Shown: positions 9,047 through 18,788, counted from the stretch's first letter. The stretch: 64,000 nucleotides of DNA from CBDANO01 sp965197665 (GCA_965197665.1 CBDANO010000002.1:246396-310395), one strand, 5' to 3'. Notes: generated by a model not told the origin, from the letters alone. Numbers and translations: made by a program.

Positions 9047-10405
9047 ATGGCCGACTTGGATCTCCTGTTGGCCCAAGTGGACGGAGTCCACGATGACATT
9101 CTTGCCCTCGAACAAGAATTGGTCAGGATTCCCACGGTAAATACCGGCTTCATGCCCACGGGAGACGAGTCCCGGGTCTGCGAGTTCGTCCAAGAATGGC
9201 TCGCTGAGGACAGCGTGGAGGTAGAGGTACTCGAGGCCGCGCCAAACCGGGGCAACCTCATATCCCGTCTTGAAGGCCGGTCGGGCCAGGCCGGACTGAT
9301 GTTCATGTCGCATACCGACGTTGTGCCTGTGGAAGACGAGGACAAGTGGCGCTTTCCACCCTTTAGTGCCACGGTCGCCGACGGCCGCGTCTACGGCCGG
9401 GGCGCCTCCGACTGCAAAGGACTTCTTACTTGCCAACTGATGGCGATGCGCCTGCTGAAGAGAAGCGGCGTGGAGCTGGAAAACGGCCTGATCCTGGCGT
9501 CGGGCGCCGACGAGGAGCACGGGGGCCGGTACGGGTTCGGTTGGTTGGCCGAGCGCCACCCGGACAAGTTGGCGGCGCCTTGGGCGGTCAACGAGGGGGG
9601 AGGAACCCCCATCGCGGCGGCCGGCGCCCTCACCTATGCGCTGGGCGTTGGAGAGAAAGGCCGGCTTCAGGTAGAGATCGACGTGAAAGGTACCAGTGCC
9701 CACGCCTCCATCCCGTGGCAGGGTACCAACGCCCTCTACAAGCTGGCCCAAGTAGTGCGCCGCATCGAAGAATACGAGCCGGAACGGGATACGTCCACCG
9801 GCCTGTTCGACCACCTTTCCACCTTTGCCATCGAGCATAAACCGTCGCCCGATAACGTCGATGAAATTATCGCGGAGACGGAGCCTCACAACCCCAGCTT
9901 TGCTTCCTTGATGCGAGCCCTTTCCAGGATGACCTTGACCCCCACTATGATCCGCGGAGGGATCAAGTCCAACAGCGTCCCCGAATCGATCAGGCTGACG
10001 TGCGACGTTAGGACCCTGCCCCATCAGGACGAAAGCTACGTAAGACAGGAGCTTGACAAGATACTGGAGGGCGTCTCCCAGGTCGATTACGAGATCGACT
10101 ATATGGCGGTCCCCAACGCCTCTCCCTTCGACAGCGAATTTGCCCGGCGAATACAAGACAACACGGCCCGGGCCCTGGATCGGCAGGACATTCGGTGGGT
10201 CCCGGCCATCAGCACCGGATTCACCGATTCCAGGTTCACCAGACCATTGGGGACCATTACTTACGGCTTCAACGGTTCCCATCCCGACGACGACCCCATG
10301 CTCAACCGGATGCACGGCACCGACGAATCGGTGGGTGTCAAAAGCCTCATGAGCGGCACGAAGATAATGCTGGCCCTGGCTTACGATATCCTGGCGGTAA
10401 AGTGA
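9047..10405 (+). CDS. M20-family metallopeptidase (ArgE/DapE/acetylornithine deacetylase-like)
   Basis: The start is placed at the ATG at 9047, which has GGGAGGCA 4 bases upstream; the longer frame lacks a good site. The 452-residue protein has the di-zinc ligands of the M20 family: SHTDVVP with His89 and Asp91, GASDCKG with Asp122, and the adjacent Glu pair ADEEHGG at 156-157. A dimerisation (lid) domain covers about residues 200-330 and a final His region contains GFNGSHPDDDPMLNRMHG. Such enzymes hydrolyse N-acyl amino acids or small peptides in the cytoplasm. The gene is followed 83 bases later by an amidohydrolase and then an amidase, a run of amide-bond hydrolases. Confidence 0.92.
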   Translation: MADLDLLLAQVDGVHDDILALEQELVRIPTVNTGFMPTGDESRVCEFVQEWLAEDSVEVEVLEAAPNRGNLISRLEGRSGQAGLMFMSHTDVVPVEDEDKWRFPPFSATVADGRVYGRGASDCKGLLTCQLMAMRLLKRSGVELENGLILASGADEEHGGRYGFGWLAERHPDKLAAPWAVNEGGGTPIAAAGALTYALGVGEKGRLQVEIDVKGTSAHASIPWQGTNALYKLAQVVRRIEEYEPERDTSTGLFDHLSTFAIEHKPSPDNVDEIIAETEPHNPSFASLMRALSRMTLTPTMIRGGIKSNSVPESIRLTCDVRTLPHQDESYVRQELDKILEGVSQVDYEIDYMAVPNASPFDSEFARRIQDNTARALDRQDIRWVPAISTGFTDSRFTRPLGTITYGFNGSHPDDDPMLNRMHGTDESVGVKSLMSGTKIMLALAYDILAVK

Positions 10406-10488
10406 CCCAACCGGCAATTTCCCCCGCCGCGCTCTATAGCAGCAGCGCCGGAACAGCGCCCGCTCAATCAAAGAAATTGGAGTGACAC

Positions 10489-11730
10489 ATGGCTGGAAGC
10501 ATCGTTTTTCATAACGCAAATATTTTCGACAGCACGGGGCGCGACCCTTACGGTCCGGGCACCCTGGTGGTTACCGACGGGAGAATTCAAGCCGTGGGGC
10601 CTGCGTCTCAGGTGTCGCCGCCCAGGGACGCCGAGGTAATCGACGCGGGCGGTAAGACCATCATGCCCGGCTTGATCGACGCCCATGCCCACCTGGGTTT
10701 CGTGGAGCAAGAGTTTGCGGTCAATACCGAGAACCGTAATCCCGGCGCCATCTACGCCTATGCGGTGGCCCGCCACATCAAGGACACCCTGATGCACGGC
10801 TTCACCACCATACGAGACGCTTTCGGCTGCGACTGGAGCTTCAAGCTGGCGGTGGATCGCAGGTTGATCCCGGGGCCGCGAATGTTCGTAGCTAACGCCG
10901 CTATCTCCCAAACCGGCGGCCACGCCGACATGCGGCAACGCCACGACCGCTCCGTGCCTCGCCGGTGGCACCCGTTGATGCCCTCCGGCGCCATTGCCGA
11001 CGGCGTCCCTGAAGTAAGGAACGCAGCCCGTGAGCAGCTTCGGACTGGGGCCGACCACTTGAAAGTTATGGCCGGGGGCGGCGCTGCCTCCCCCACCGAC
11101 CCCTTGGACGCTACCCAGTACACCGTGGAGGAGCTGTCGGCCATCGTCTATGAAGCCCGCGCTGTGAAGAAACCGGTGATGGCCCACGTGTACGTTCCCG
11201 AGGGCATAAAGAATTGCGTCGAGGCGGGAATCCGCACCATCGAGCACGGCAACTTCCTGGACGAAGAGGGCGCTTCTATGATGAGGGAGCGAGGCACCTT
11301 CCTGGTCCCCACCCTCACCGTCTACGAGTTGGTAACCCGCCACGGAAGGGAGCAGGGAGTACCCGAGACCACGCTGGAGAAGATGAACTTCGCCAAAGGC
11401 GCGGCGCCCCAGAGCGTGGAGATCGCCATGGCCGCCGGAGTCTCCATCGGCTCGGGGTCCGACGTATACGGCCCCAACGGCCATCGAAAGGCCCTGGAAC
11501 TGGAATTGAAAGCCGCTATCATGGGCCCGATAAAGAGCATAATCTCAGCAACCAAGACCAACGCCGAGTTGGTGGGGATGGGCGGCGAAATCGGCACACT
11601 GGAACCCGGAAGGCTGGCGGACCTCATAGTGGTGGACGGGGACCCGGTTCAGGACATCTCCCTGTTACAGGATGAAGCCAAGATACCCATGGTCATGCAG
11701 TCCGGCCGGTTGGTCAAAGGCGGCCCATAG
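10489..11730 (+). CDS. Amidohydrolase family protein (imidazolonepropionase/prolidase-like)
   Basis: A 413-residue enzyme of the metal-dependent amidohydrolase superfamily. The N-terminal beta-sandwich (1-55) is followed by DAHAHLG with His66 and His68. Further ligands are a probable carboxylated Lys in HLKVMAGGG, a His in VMAHVYVP, a His in IEHGNFLDEEG and an Asp in GSGSDVYG. The C-terminus returns to the sandwich with the typical GTLEPGRLADLIVVDGDP motif. The layout matches the Sgx9260/prolidase-type group that hydrolyses N-acyl or dipeptide amides. The start at 10489 follows TTGGAGTGACAC. It is closely similar in architecture to the gene at 32002-33303. The actual substrate is unknown. Confidence 0.9.
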   Translation: MAGSIVFHNANIFDSTGRDPYGPGTLVVTDGRIQAVGPASQVSPPRDAEVIDAGGKTIMPGLIDAHAHLGFVEQEFAVNTENRNPGAIYAYAVARHIKDTLMHGFTTIRDAFGCDWSFKLAVDRRLIPGPRMFVANAAISQTGGHADMRQRHDRSVPRRWHPLMPSGAIADGVPEVRNAAREQLRTGADHLKVMAGGGAASPTDPLDATQYTVEELSAIVYEARAVKKPVMAHVYVPEGIKNCVEAGIRTIEHGNFLDEEGASMMRERGTFLVPTLTVYELVTRHGREQGVPETTLEKMNFAKGAAPQSVEIAMAAGVSIGSGSDVYGPNGHRKALELELKAAIMGPIKSIISATKTNAELVGMGGEIGTLEPGRLADLIVVDGDPVQDISLLQDEAKIPMVMQSGRLVKGGP

Positions 11731-11804
11731 GCCGGCGGCTACCCATCGGCTCTGACGCCGGCCCGGCGACCTTGGCCCCATAGCAAGCGGTAAGGAGGAA
11801 CCTC

Positions 11805-13319
11805 ATGGCTCTGCGACTTCCCACCGGAGATGACCTTCAACGTCTGGCTCAAGCTAATTATTTCGAGCTTAACGAGGAGGAGTTGGCGGCCTTCCAGGAC
11901 CTTATTCCGGGGATGTTTCAAGCCTACGAGCAACTGGAACAAATGACCGAGCCCCGGGAGCCGCTAAAGTACCGGGACCGTGACCTGGGGACCCGGCCCA
12001 CCCCCGAGGAGGACCCCTATAATGCCATCCTCTGGCGCTGCCGGATCAGGGGCGCTTCATCGGGTAAGCTGGCGGGTAAGCGATTCGGCTTGAAAAACAA
12101 TATTTGCGTCGCCGGAATGCCCATGACCAGCGGCTCGGTGCTCTTGGAAGACTACGTGGCCGATATCGACGCCACCATCGTCACCCGGCTACTGGACGCC
12201 GGCGCAGAAGTCGTAGCGCTGCTCAATCTTGAGGACATGTCGTACTCGGCGGGAGGAGACACCAGCGCCTTCGGTCCGGTGCTGAACCCCCATAACACCG
12301 AGCATTTGGCCAGCGGTTCTTCCGGCGGCTCGGCGGCGGCCCTCTACTACGACAACATAGACATTACCATCGGCGCGGACCAAGGCGGGTCCATCCGGCT
12401 GCCCGCTTGCTGGTGCGGAGTCGTGGGACACAAACCCACCTTCGGCTTGGTGCCCTATACGGGGATAGTTGGCGCCGACCATACCATCGACCACGTGGGG
12501 CCAATGTCCCGAACGGTGGCCGACGCCGCCCTTACCTTGGAGGTGATCGCTGGCGCGGACGGCTTGGACCCGCGGCAGAAGGACCTGCGGGTGGAGCCGT
12601 ATAGCGAGGCGTTGGGGCAAGGCGTGAAGGGGCTGCGCATCGGGGTACTGAAAGAAGGGTTCGGGTTGCCTCTGTCGGAAGGCGACGTCGATCGGTCCGT
12701 TCGTGAAGCGGTAGGGGTATTCCAAGAGTTGGGAGCCGAGGTCGCCGAGGTTTCCGTCCCCGCCCACACCGGGGCCGGCGTCCTCCTGTGGAGTACCACC
12801 AGCGAAGGGTCAACCGCCCTGCTCCGAAGCAACGGGATGGGGCACGGTTGGGAGGGCCTGTACAACACTCACCTGGCAACGGCCTTGGGCAAAGCCCAAC
12901 GAGTCCAATCCAACGATTTGCCCGCCACGGTGAAACTCGTACTCATGTGCGGGAGTTACATCAAGGAAAACTACCACGGCCGTATCTATGCCAGGACCCA
13001 GAACTTGCGGCCGGCTTTGCGCGCCGCTTACGACAGCGTTTTGCGGCAGGTAGACCTCATCGCAATGCCCACCACGCCGATGAAGGCCCACCGGCACGTG
13101 CCCGGACGAGGAATAGCCGACAAGATAACTCACGGCTGGAACATGCTGGACAACACCGCGCCCTTCGACTTGACCGGCCACCCGGCCCTCAGCGTCCCGT
13201 GCGCCAAGTCCAACGGCCTGCCTGTAGGGCTCATGCTCGTGGGAAGGCACTTCGAGGACGCGACGGTACTCCGGGCGGCCCACGCCTTCGAGCAGCACGT
13301 CAACTGGGAGACTTTGTAG
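11805..13319 (+). CDS. Amidase signature family hydrolase, copy A of a 504-residue pair
   Basis: A 504-residue amidase with the complete Ser-cisSer-Lys triad: Lys97 in GLKNNI, Ser172 in ASGSSGGS and nucleophile Ser196 in ADQGGSIR. The spacing of 99 and 24 residues is that of fatty acid amide hydrolase. An N-terminal extension of about 80 residues precedes the core. A second gene of exactly the same length lies at 20006-21520, on the other side of the peptide ABC importer. Such enzymes release ammonia or an amine from carboxamides. The start has TAAGGAGG upstream. It is the last of three amide hydrolases in a row. A weak GGC-CCCC/GGGG-GCC hairpin lies shortly after the stop. Confidence 0.93.
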   Translation: MALRLPTGDDLQRLAQANYFELNEEELAAFQDLIPGMFQAYEQLEQMTEPREPLKYRDRDLGTRPTPEEDPYNAILWRCRIRGASSGKLAGKRFGLKNNICVAGMPMTSGSVLLEDYVADIDATIVTRLLDAGAEVVALLNLEDMSYSAGGDTSAFGPVLNPHNTEHLASGSSGGSAAALYYDNIDITIGADQGGSIRLPACWCGVVGHKPTFGLVPYTGIVGADHTIDHVGPMSRTVADAALTLEVIAGADGLDPRQKDLRVEPYSEALGQGVKGLRIGVLKEGFGLPLSEGDVDRSVREAVGVFQELGAEVAEVSVPAHTGAGVLLWSTTSEGSTALLRSNGMGHGWEGLYNTHLATALGKAQRVQSNDLPATVKLVLMCGSYIKENYHGRIYARTQNLRPALRAAYDSVLRQVDLIAMPTTPMKAHRHVPGRGIADKITHGWNMLDNTAPFDLTGHPALSVPCAKSNGLPVGLMLVGRHFEDATVLRAAHAFEQHVNWETL

Positions 13320-13600
13320 ACCCGGGAAGCAGCGGCCCCCTTTTTGGGGATGCCGGATTGATGTCCCGGTTGCTATTCGATGATAAACCCCGGCGCTCCG
13401 GCGGCGGCGGTCTCAACCGGCATGGGGGATTGGGACGTGATTTACCTCGGCAAATCTCATCCCGCCGTGAGGTTATTCCGATATTGGGGCATACCCCGCA
13501 GACTCCAAGCAGGAACGCACTTGACCTATTGATTGAAATCGTATAGTTATCCCTGAATAATTGCGGGATCCGTAGAAAATAAACCTAAATTGAATCGGAC

Positions 13601-13629
13601 TTGACTTATCATTTAACATTCCCTATATT
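13601..13629 (+). promoter_or_regulatory. Near-consensus sigma70 promoter of the peptide ABC importer
   Basis: TTGACT at 13601-13606 and TATATT at 13624-13629 are separated by 17 bases, inside an unusually AT-rich part (about 13530-13640) of the 372-base gap between the amidase and the ABC ATPase. Start of transcription would be near 13636 and the leader about 55 bases. No gene is visible in the gap. Confidence 0.7.
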
Positions 13630-13691
13630 TACAGGAATTTCCGTAGTGGTGGTCAGCTCGTAGCTTCGTCCAGGCGTTAAGGGTCTAAACG

Positions 13692-14696
13692 ATGCCTTTC
13701 CTGGAAGTGCGCGACCTACATACGGCGTTCGACATGCCAACGGGCACGGTGCGGGCCGTCAACGGCGTCGGCTTCAGCCTAGAGAAGGGCCGTGTGTACG
13801 CGTTGCTGGGAGAGTCCGGGTCGGGCAAGAGCGTGACCCTGCGCTCCATCATCCGCGTCCTGCCGAAAAGACGTACCTCGGTGTCCGGCGAAGTACTGCT
13901 GGACGGGGTTGACCTCCTGACCCTGTCTGAAGCCGAGATGCGCAACGTGCGGGGACGCCGCATCTCCATGATTTTCCAAGAGCCTATTGCTGCCTTCGAT
14001 CCTATCTACACATGCGGCAAGCAAATCGAAGAGGCCATCGTCAGGCATCAAGACGTTTCCCGGGATGAGGCCTCCCAAAAGACCAAAGAACTGCTCCAGA
14101 TGGTCCAGATCCCGGATGCCCAGAGGCGGTTGCGCTCCTACCCCCACGAGCTCTCCGGAGGCATGCGCCAGCGTATGATGATCGCCGGCGCCTTATCTTG
14201 CGACCCGGACCTCCTCTTGGCCGACGAACCTTCGACCTCGCTGGACGTAACGGTACAAGCCCAGATCCTGTCTCTGATAAGGGACCTTCAGGACCGGCTG
14301 GAAATGGCCGTCATCTTCGTTACCCACGACTTGTCGGTGGTGGCTGAGATCGCCGATGACGTGGCGGTGATGTACGGCGGCCGCATCGTTGAGTACGGGC
14401 CGGTTAGAGAAGTACTGAAGAATCCCGAGCACCCATATACCCAGGGCCTTTTGGAGGCCACGGTTCACGGCCAGAAGAAGGGGACTAGGTTGGTGCCTAT
14501 CCCCGGAGCGCCCCCCGACTTGTCGCGCCTGCCTCCGGGTTGCAGCTTCGCCCCGCGGTGCTCCTTCGTCAACGAAGATTGCATGCACGAGATTCCGGCG
14601 CAGCGGGCGGTAAACGATCATCACGTGTCCCGCTGTGTGTTGGTGCAAGAGGGGGCCGGGTTTCGCCCGCCTCCCCTGATAATGAGCCCCAACTGA
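13692..14696 (+). CDS. Peptide/nickel-type ABC importer ATP-binding protein (DppD/OppD family)
   Basis: A 334-residue ABC ATPase. Walker A is GESGSGKS at 40-47, the Q-loop is IFQEP near 95, the signature LSGGMRQR starts at 154, Walker B is LLLADE at 174-179, and the switch His lies in THDLSVV. The C-terminal oligopeptide/dipeptide extension carries the Cys-containing FAPRCSF region, which binds an iron-sulfur cluster in some members. It energises the importer encoded by the next genes. It is the first gene after a strong promoter. The second ATPase (18789) is separated from it by the binding protein and two permeases, an order D-A-B-C-F. Confidence 0.95.
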   Translation: MPFLEVRDLHTAFDMPTGTVRAVNGVGFSLEKGRVYALLGESGSGKSVTLRSIIRVLPKRRTSVSGEVLLDGVDLLTLSEAEMRNVRGRRISMIFQEPIAAFDPIYTCGKQIEEAIVRHQDVSRDEASQKTKELLQMVQIPDAQRRLRSYPHELSGGMRQRMMIAGALSCDPDLLLADEPSTSLDVTVQAQILSLIRDLQDRLEMAVIFVTHDLSVVAEIADDVAVMYGGRIVEYGPVREVLKNPEHPYTQGLLEATVHGQKKGTRLVPIPGAPPDLSRLPPGCSFAPRCSFVNEDCMHEIPAQRAVNDHHVSRCVLVQEGAGFRPPPLIMSPN

Positions 14697-14762
14697 TACC
14701 TTTCACAGGGGCATGGGTATGACATCGCGTCCTGAGATGGAATATATTTCGGAGGTGCAACC

Positions 14763-16505
14763 ATGGTGAAACGTTGGACCCTTAGTCCAATCGCGTTGGT
14801 TCTTGTTCCTCTGGTTTTGCTCCTGATGATAGGGGCCTGCGGCGGGGCTGAAGACACCCCGGTGCCCGCACCGACCGCTGCGCCCACCTCTACCACCGTG
14901 CCTGCCACTGCCGCCGCAGCTACTGCTACCCCCATTCCGGCGGCGACCGCCACGCCTATGGCCGAATCCACAGGAGACGCCAAGATGGGCGGCGAACTCC
15001 GCATCGGAATGACCGCCGCCGACATACCGCTCTCCGACATAGCGGCGGACCAAGGGTTTGAAGGGTGGCGGTTCGTGGGCTTTCAACTGAACAACGGATT
15101 GACCATTTGGGACTGGAACGGAGAAATAATCCCCGGCGCCGTCCCCGGGTTGGCCGAATCATGGGAGGTTGACCCAAACGACCCTAAGAAGTGGATATTC
15201 CACCTGCGAGACGGCTTGAAATTCCATGACGGCAATGACATTGACGCCGATGCCGTCGTTGCCAGCAGCTATAGGATGTTCAATGAGGAACATCCTTACT
15301 ACAGCTCCCAGGTCGCCGGCTTGACAACGTGGGTCTGGGGTACCACCTGCTGCGCCGCCGACGCTTATCGAGCTATCGATCCGAAGACTGTGGAGCTTAC
15401 CACCACCGAGATCTCCGGTTACGTGCCCTTTGCCAGCGTGTTCACCAACATAGGCAGCCCCGCCGCCTTGGAGGAATGGGGCACCGAACAATTCCCGGAG
15501 AACCACGTTGGCGCCGGCCCCTTCGAAATGGTGGAAAAGACGCCGCGAGTCTCGTTGACCATGGACAGGTTCGAGGACTACTGGGGCAACAAACCCAACG
15601 TCGACCGCGTAATTCTGCGGCCCTTGGCGGAACCGACCACCCGCTTGTCCGCCCTGCGGGCCGACGAGGTGGACTGGATCGAGGTACCGCCCTCTGATGC
15701 CATCGACACCCTGAGGGAAGAGGGCTACCAGTTATACACTAAGATTTACCCGCACGTTTGGCCGTACCAGTTCAACGTGCTCGCGCCGCCCTTCGATAAC
15801 AAGTTGGTCCGCCAAGCGCTGAACTACGCTGTCGACCGGGAGTCGATATGCCGTGACCTGTTGAACGGGATCTGCATACCATCGACGGGCTTTGCCTACC
15901 CGGGGCACGTATCCTTCGGCGAACCCGCGGAGACCTACAGCTATGACCCGGACAAAGCTAGGGCCCTGCTGGAGGAGTCCGGGGTTGAACTGCCGCTCAA
16001 GTTCAAGAACCTGATCTCCACTTCCGGCTCCGGCCAAATGTCACCCCTGCCGATGAACGAGTTCATCCAGCGTAACCTGAAGGAAGTCGGCGTGGATATG
16101 GAATTGGTGCCGATGGACTGGAACGCCCTGCTGAGCCGGGCCTTCTTTAGAAACAACGGCTACACCTTCACCGAGGAAAACGCCGAGCTTGGCACCTACA
16201 ATATCTCCTATGCCTTCGTGGAGCCGGGCGTTTGGGCTAAGTTCTTCGGCACCGACGGCGTTATCAACAAAGGCGGCTATTCCAACCCCGATGTCGACGA
16301 GTATTTCCGGCAAGCCCAGGAAAGCTTCGATTTCGACGAACAGGACCGGTTGATAGCCAAGGCCCACGAGCTCATAATCGAGGATGCGCCCTACTTATTC
16401 ATCGTACACGACTTGAATCCCCGGGTCTTGAACCCGAGGGTTAAGGGATACATCCAAGACCAGTCCTGGTTCACCAACCTGCAAGACCTGTGGATAGAAC
16501 GCTAG
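14763..16505 (+). CDS. ABC importer solute-binding lipoprotein, family 5 (peptide/opine/nickel type)
   Basis: A 580-residue family 5 solute-binding protein. The N-terminus is a lipoprotein signal (hydrophobic core LVLVPLVLLLMI, then IGAC with Cys26). A Thr/Ala/Pro-rich linker to about residue 72 follows, and then the mature domain, starting GGELRIGMTAAD. Typical segments are WEVDPNDPKKWIFHLRDGLKFHDG, VRQALNYAVDRESI and YLFIVHDLNP. It captures the substrate outside the membrane for the DppBC permease. The ribosome-binding site GGAGGTGCAACC is strong, fitting high expression. Ligand class cannot be told within the family; flanking amidases suggest peptides or amides. Confidence 0.95.
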   Translation: MVKRWTLSPIALVLVPLVLLLMIGACGGAEDTPVPAPTAAPTSTTVPATAAAATATPIPAATATPMAESTGDAKMGGELRIGMTAADIPLSDIAADQGFEGWRFVGFQLNNGLTIWDWNGEIIPGAVPGLAESWEVDPNDPKKWIFHLRDGLKFHDGNDIDADAVVASSYRMFNEEHPYYSSQVAGLTTWVWGTTCCAADAYRAIDPKTVELTTTEISGYVPFASVFTNIGSPAALEEWGTEQFPENHVGAGPFEMVEKTPRVSLTMDRFEDYWGNKPNVDRVILRPLAEPTTRLSALRADEVDWIEVPPSDAIDTLREEGYQLYTKIYPHVWPYQFNVLAPPFDNKLVRQALNYAVDRESICRDLLNGICIPSTGFAYPGHVSFGEPAETYSYDPDKARALLEESGVELPLKFKNLISTSGSGQMSPLPMNEFIQRNLKEVGVDMELVPMDWNALLSRAFFRNNGYTFTEENAELGTYNISYAFVEPGVWAKFFGTDGVINKGGYSNPDVDEYFRQAQESFDFDEQDRLIAKAHELIIEDAPYLFIVHDLNPRVLNPRVKGYIQDQSWFTNLQDLWIER

Positions 16506-16513
16506 ACTCAAGG

Positions 16514-16546
16514 CCCCCCAACCCCTTCTTCACAGGGGTTGGGGGG
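16514..16546 (+). terminator. Strong hairpin after the binding-protein gene (attenuator or mRNA stabiliser)
   Basis: A 12-bp perfect stem, CCCCCCAACCCC at 16514-16525 and GGGGTTGGGGGG at 16535-16546, with a 9-base loop, starts 9 bases after the stop codon of the solute-binding protein. No T-run follows. Such hairpins between a binding-protein gene and its permease genes usually set a higher level of the binding protein. A weak extended -10 (TGGTAGAAT at 16684-16692) lies before the permease. Confidence 0.65.
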
Positions 16547-16718
16547 ATACCGTCCCTTCATGGGGCGGGGGTTGCCGAAGCGAAAGTCTATCTGCGTAGC
16601 AATAGTCCCGGCCTTGCCGGATAGCCGGTTACTTGCGGTCCGCCGGCCTTTGGTGGGAGCTGGGTACTCCTAGAAGGTATTACTGGTAGAATCTTTCCGG
16701 AGGCGTTGACGGCAAACA

Positions 16719-17669
16719 ATGTGGAGCTACATTGGACGACGTATCTTATACGCCATCCCGACCCTGCTCGGGGTGTCTATCATCATGTTCGTCCTTATCT
16801 TCGTGGCGCCCGGGGACCCGCTTGCCGCCCTTCTCCCCCCTGACGCCACGGCGGAACAAAAGGACAAGTTGGCCCGGGCCAAGGGCTTGGACCGGCCACT
16901 TCACGTTCAATACGGCATCTGGATAAAAAACGCCGTCCAAGGCGACTTGGGGCGTTCCATTCATCGCAATACGCCGGTGTTTCCCGAGGTTATGGAGGCC
17001 CTCAAAAACACCTTCATCCTGGCCGCCGCCGCCGCCGTCTTGTCCCTCACCGTGGGAGGAATTCTGGGCACCATCGCCGCCTTCAATCAAGGCCGATGGA
17101 TAGACAAAGTAGCCAGCGCCATCGCTATCACAGGGGTCAGTCTGCCCAATTATTGGATTGCGATCCTCCTTGTTACCGCGTTAGCCGTTACCTGGCGGGT
17201 GCTGCCCGCGCAAGGTATGAATACCATCGGGGGCAGCGGTTCCGGGGTATTGGACGTATTGAAGCACATGGTGATCCCCGTGATTGCGCTCATGATGATC
17301 TCCCTGGGGATAATCACGCGCATGGTGCGGGCCAGCGTCTTGGAGGTCTTGAATAGAGAGTACGTCACGGCGCTCCACGCCAAGGGCTTGGTGCCGATGA
17401 ACGTCATGCGCCACGTGCTGAAGAACGCATCCTGTCCGGTGATGACGGTGGTGGGGCTTGACCTGGGGTACCTGCTGGGCGGGTCAATACTGGTGGAGGC
17501 GGTGGTGAATTGGCCCGGCGCCGGAGGCCTCCTCAACCTAGCCATCCAACAGCGGGACATTCTGGTTATTCAGGGTACCGTACTGTGCCTGGCTACTATC
17601 TTCGTCTTGATCAACTTGACAGTGGACATCCTGCAAACCATGATCGACCCGCGGATAAGGCGCACATGA
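16719..17669 (+). CDS. Peptide ABC importer permease (DppB/OppB family)
   Basis: A 316-residue permease with six predicted membrane helices and the DppB-type N-terminus (MWSYIGRRILYAIPTLLGVSIIMFVL). The periplasmic loop with PLHVQYGIW and the cytoplasmic coupling motif around EYVTALHAKGLV follow; the EAA-type Gly is in ALHAKG. It forms the channel together with the next gene. The start at 16719 has its GGAGG unusually far upstream (about 15 bases), so translation initiation may be weak. It lies 213 bases after the binding protein and 13 bases before the second permease. Confidence 0.94.
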   Translation: MWSYIGRRILYAIPTLLGVSIIMFVLIFVAPGDPLAALLPPDATAEQKDKLARAKGLDRPLHVQYGIWIKNAVQGDLGRSIHRNTPVFPEVMEALKNTFILAAAAAVLSLTVGGILGTIAAFNQGRWIDKVASAIAITGVSLPNYWIAILLVTALAVTWRVLPAQGMNTIGGSGSGVLDVLKHMVIPVIALMMISLGIITRMVRASVLEVLNREYVTALHAKGLVPMNVMRHVLKNASCPVMTVVGLDLGYLLGGSILVEAVVNWPGAGGLLNLAIQQRDILVIQGTVLCLATIFVLINLTVDILQTMIDPRIRRT

Positions 17670-17682
17670 GGGAACACCCTCG

Positions 17683-18591
17683 ATGAACGAGCCTCAGCCC
17701 GCAAATGCCAGCTTAGCCGCAGAGGCGCTGGCGGCTAAACCAATCTCTCACTGGAAGCTTGCCTGGTGGCGGTTGCGCCGGGACAAGGTCAGTTTGGCCG
17801 CCGCTTTCGTGCTGTTTCTCATCATCCTCGCGTCGCTTTTGGCGCCGGTCATCAGTCCTTACGACCCCAACGTAGCTTCTATGAAAGGGAACATTATTAA
17901 CCGCGTCGCGCCCATCGCTTCCGAAGGACACGCTCTGGGTACCGATGAGCAGGGCCGGGACATGCTAAGCCGGCTGTTCTATGGGGGGCGCATGTCCCTA
18001 CTGGCCGGGGTGTTTCCGATCATGGTCGCACTCATCTTGGGGTCGACGCTCGGCATCTCGGCGGGGTTCGTGGGTGGGCGCGTAAACATGTTGATAATGC
18101 GCTTCGTCGACATGTTCTACGCCTTCCCCTTCGTGTTGCTGGCCATAGCCATTTCCGGCGCGCTGGGTCCCGGGCTCAACAACACGCTCATTGCCCTGTC
18201 CATAGTGTTCACGCCGCCCATCACCAGAGTGGCGGAGAGTATCACGACCCAGGTGCGGACTATGGATTTCGTGGAGTCGGCCCAAGCGAGCGGCGCCGGC
18301 CTCATTACCATAATGAGGTACCACATCGTGGCCAACGTGGTCGGCCCCATCGTGATCTATGCGACTACTCTGGTGGGAGTGAGTATAATTGCCGCCGCCG
18401 GTTTGAGCTTTCTGGGCCTCGGTGTCTCTCCTCCCAACGCCGAATGGGGGATAATGTTGAACACGCTGCGCCAGTCCATCTACATAGACCCGTGGGTGCC
18501 GGCCCTCCCGGGACTCATGATCTTCCTCACCGCGATGTCCTTCAACCTTCTTAGCGACGGCCTGCGGGATGCGCTGGATGTGCGGTTATAA
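17683..18591 (+). CDS. Peptide ABC importer permease (DppC/OppC family)
   Basis: A 302-residue permease with the DppC-type cytoplasmic N-terminus (SHWKLAWWRLRRDKVSLAAAF), the GTDEQGRDMLSRLFYGGRMSL motif of the first extracytoplasmic part and the coupling EAA loop around ESAQASGAG. Five to six transmembrane helices follow the family pattern, ending in SFNLLSDGLRDALDVRL. It starts 13 bases after the DppB stop behind GAGGGAACACCCTCG and is surely co-transcribed with it. It pairs with DppB in the membrane and contacts the two ATPases. Confidence 0.95.
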   Translation: MNEPQPANASLAAEALAAKPISHWKLAWWRLRRDKVSLAAAFVLFLIILASLLAPVISPYDPNVASMKGNIINRVAPIASEGHALGTDEQGRDMLSRLFYGGRMSLLAGVFPIMVALILGSTLGISAGFVGGRVNMLIMRFVDMFYAFPFVLLAIAISGALGPGLNNTLIALSIVFTPPITRVAESITTQVRTMDFVESAQASGAGLITIMRYHIVANVVGPIVIYATTLVGVSIIAAAGLSFLGLGVSPPNAEWGIMLNTLRQSIYIDPWVPALPGLMIFLTAMSFNLLSDGLRDALDVRL

Positions 18592-18651
18592 GAGAGGCAG
18601 CCCGTCCGCCGTTTCCCCAAGGTTTTCCTGCCGTTTTCCCACCGTTTTTCG

Positions 18652-18660
18652 TGGTATACT
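18652..18660 (+). promoter_or_regulatory. Candidate extended -10 promoter before the second ATPase gene
   Basis: TGG TATACT at 18652-18660 fits the extended -10 pattern (TGn directly before the hexamer). No good -35 is seen 17 bases upstream. It lies in a 197-base gap that separates the last ATPase from the permeases, so this gene may have its own promoter. Confidence 0.35.
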
Positions 18661-18788
18661 CTCGGCAATCCGGGCCGCGAGCTCCCCTACTTCCGCGGCG
18701 GCTCGGTTAAGTCCGGGATAGCCGTTACGTGCGGCGCGGTTTCTCGACGCAACGCCTCAACGCAGGTCAAATTTCCGGCTTGGAAAAC

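Noticed and set aside
8966..10519. A 517-codon open frame on the minus strand opposite the M20 peptidase
   Set aside because: It is a high-GC shadow of the peptidase gene, with no recognisable domain and no ribosome-binding site.
12189..12767. Antisense frames over the amidase genes
   Set aside because: Only mirror effects of GC-rich codons; no start signal.
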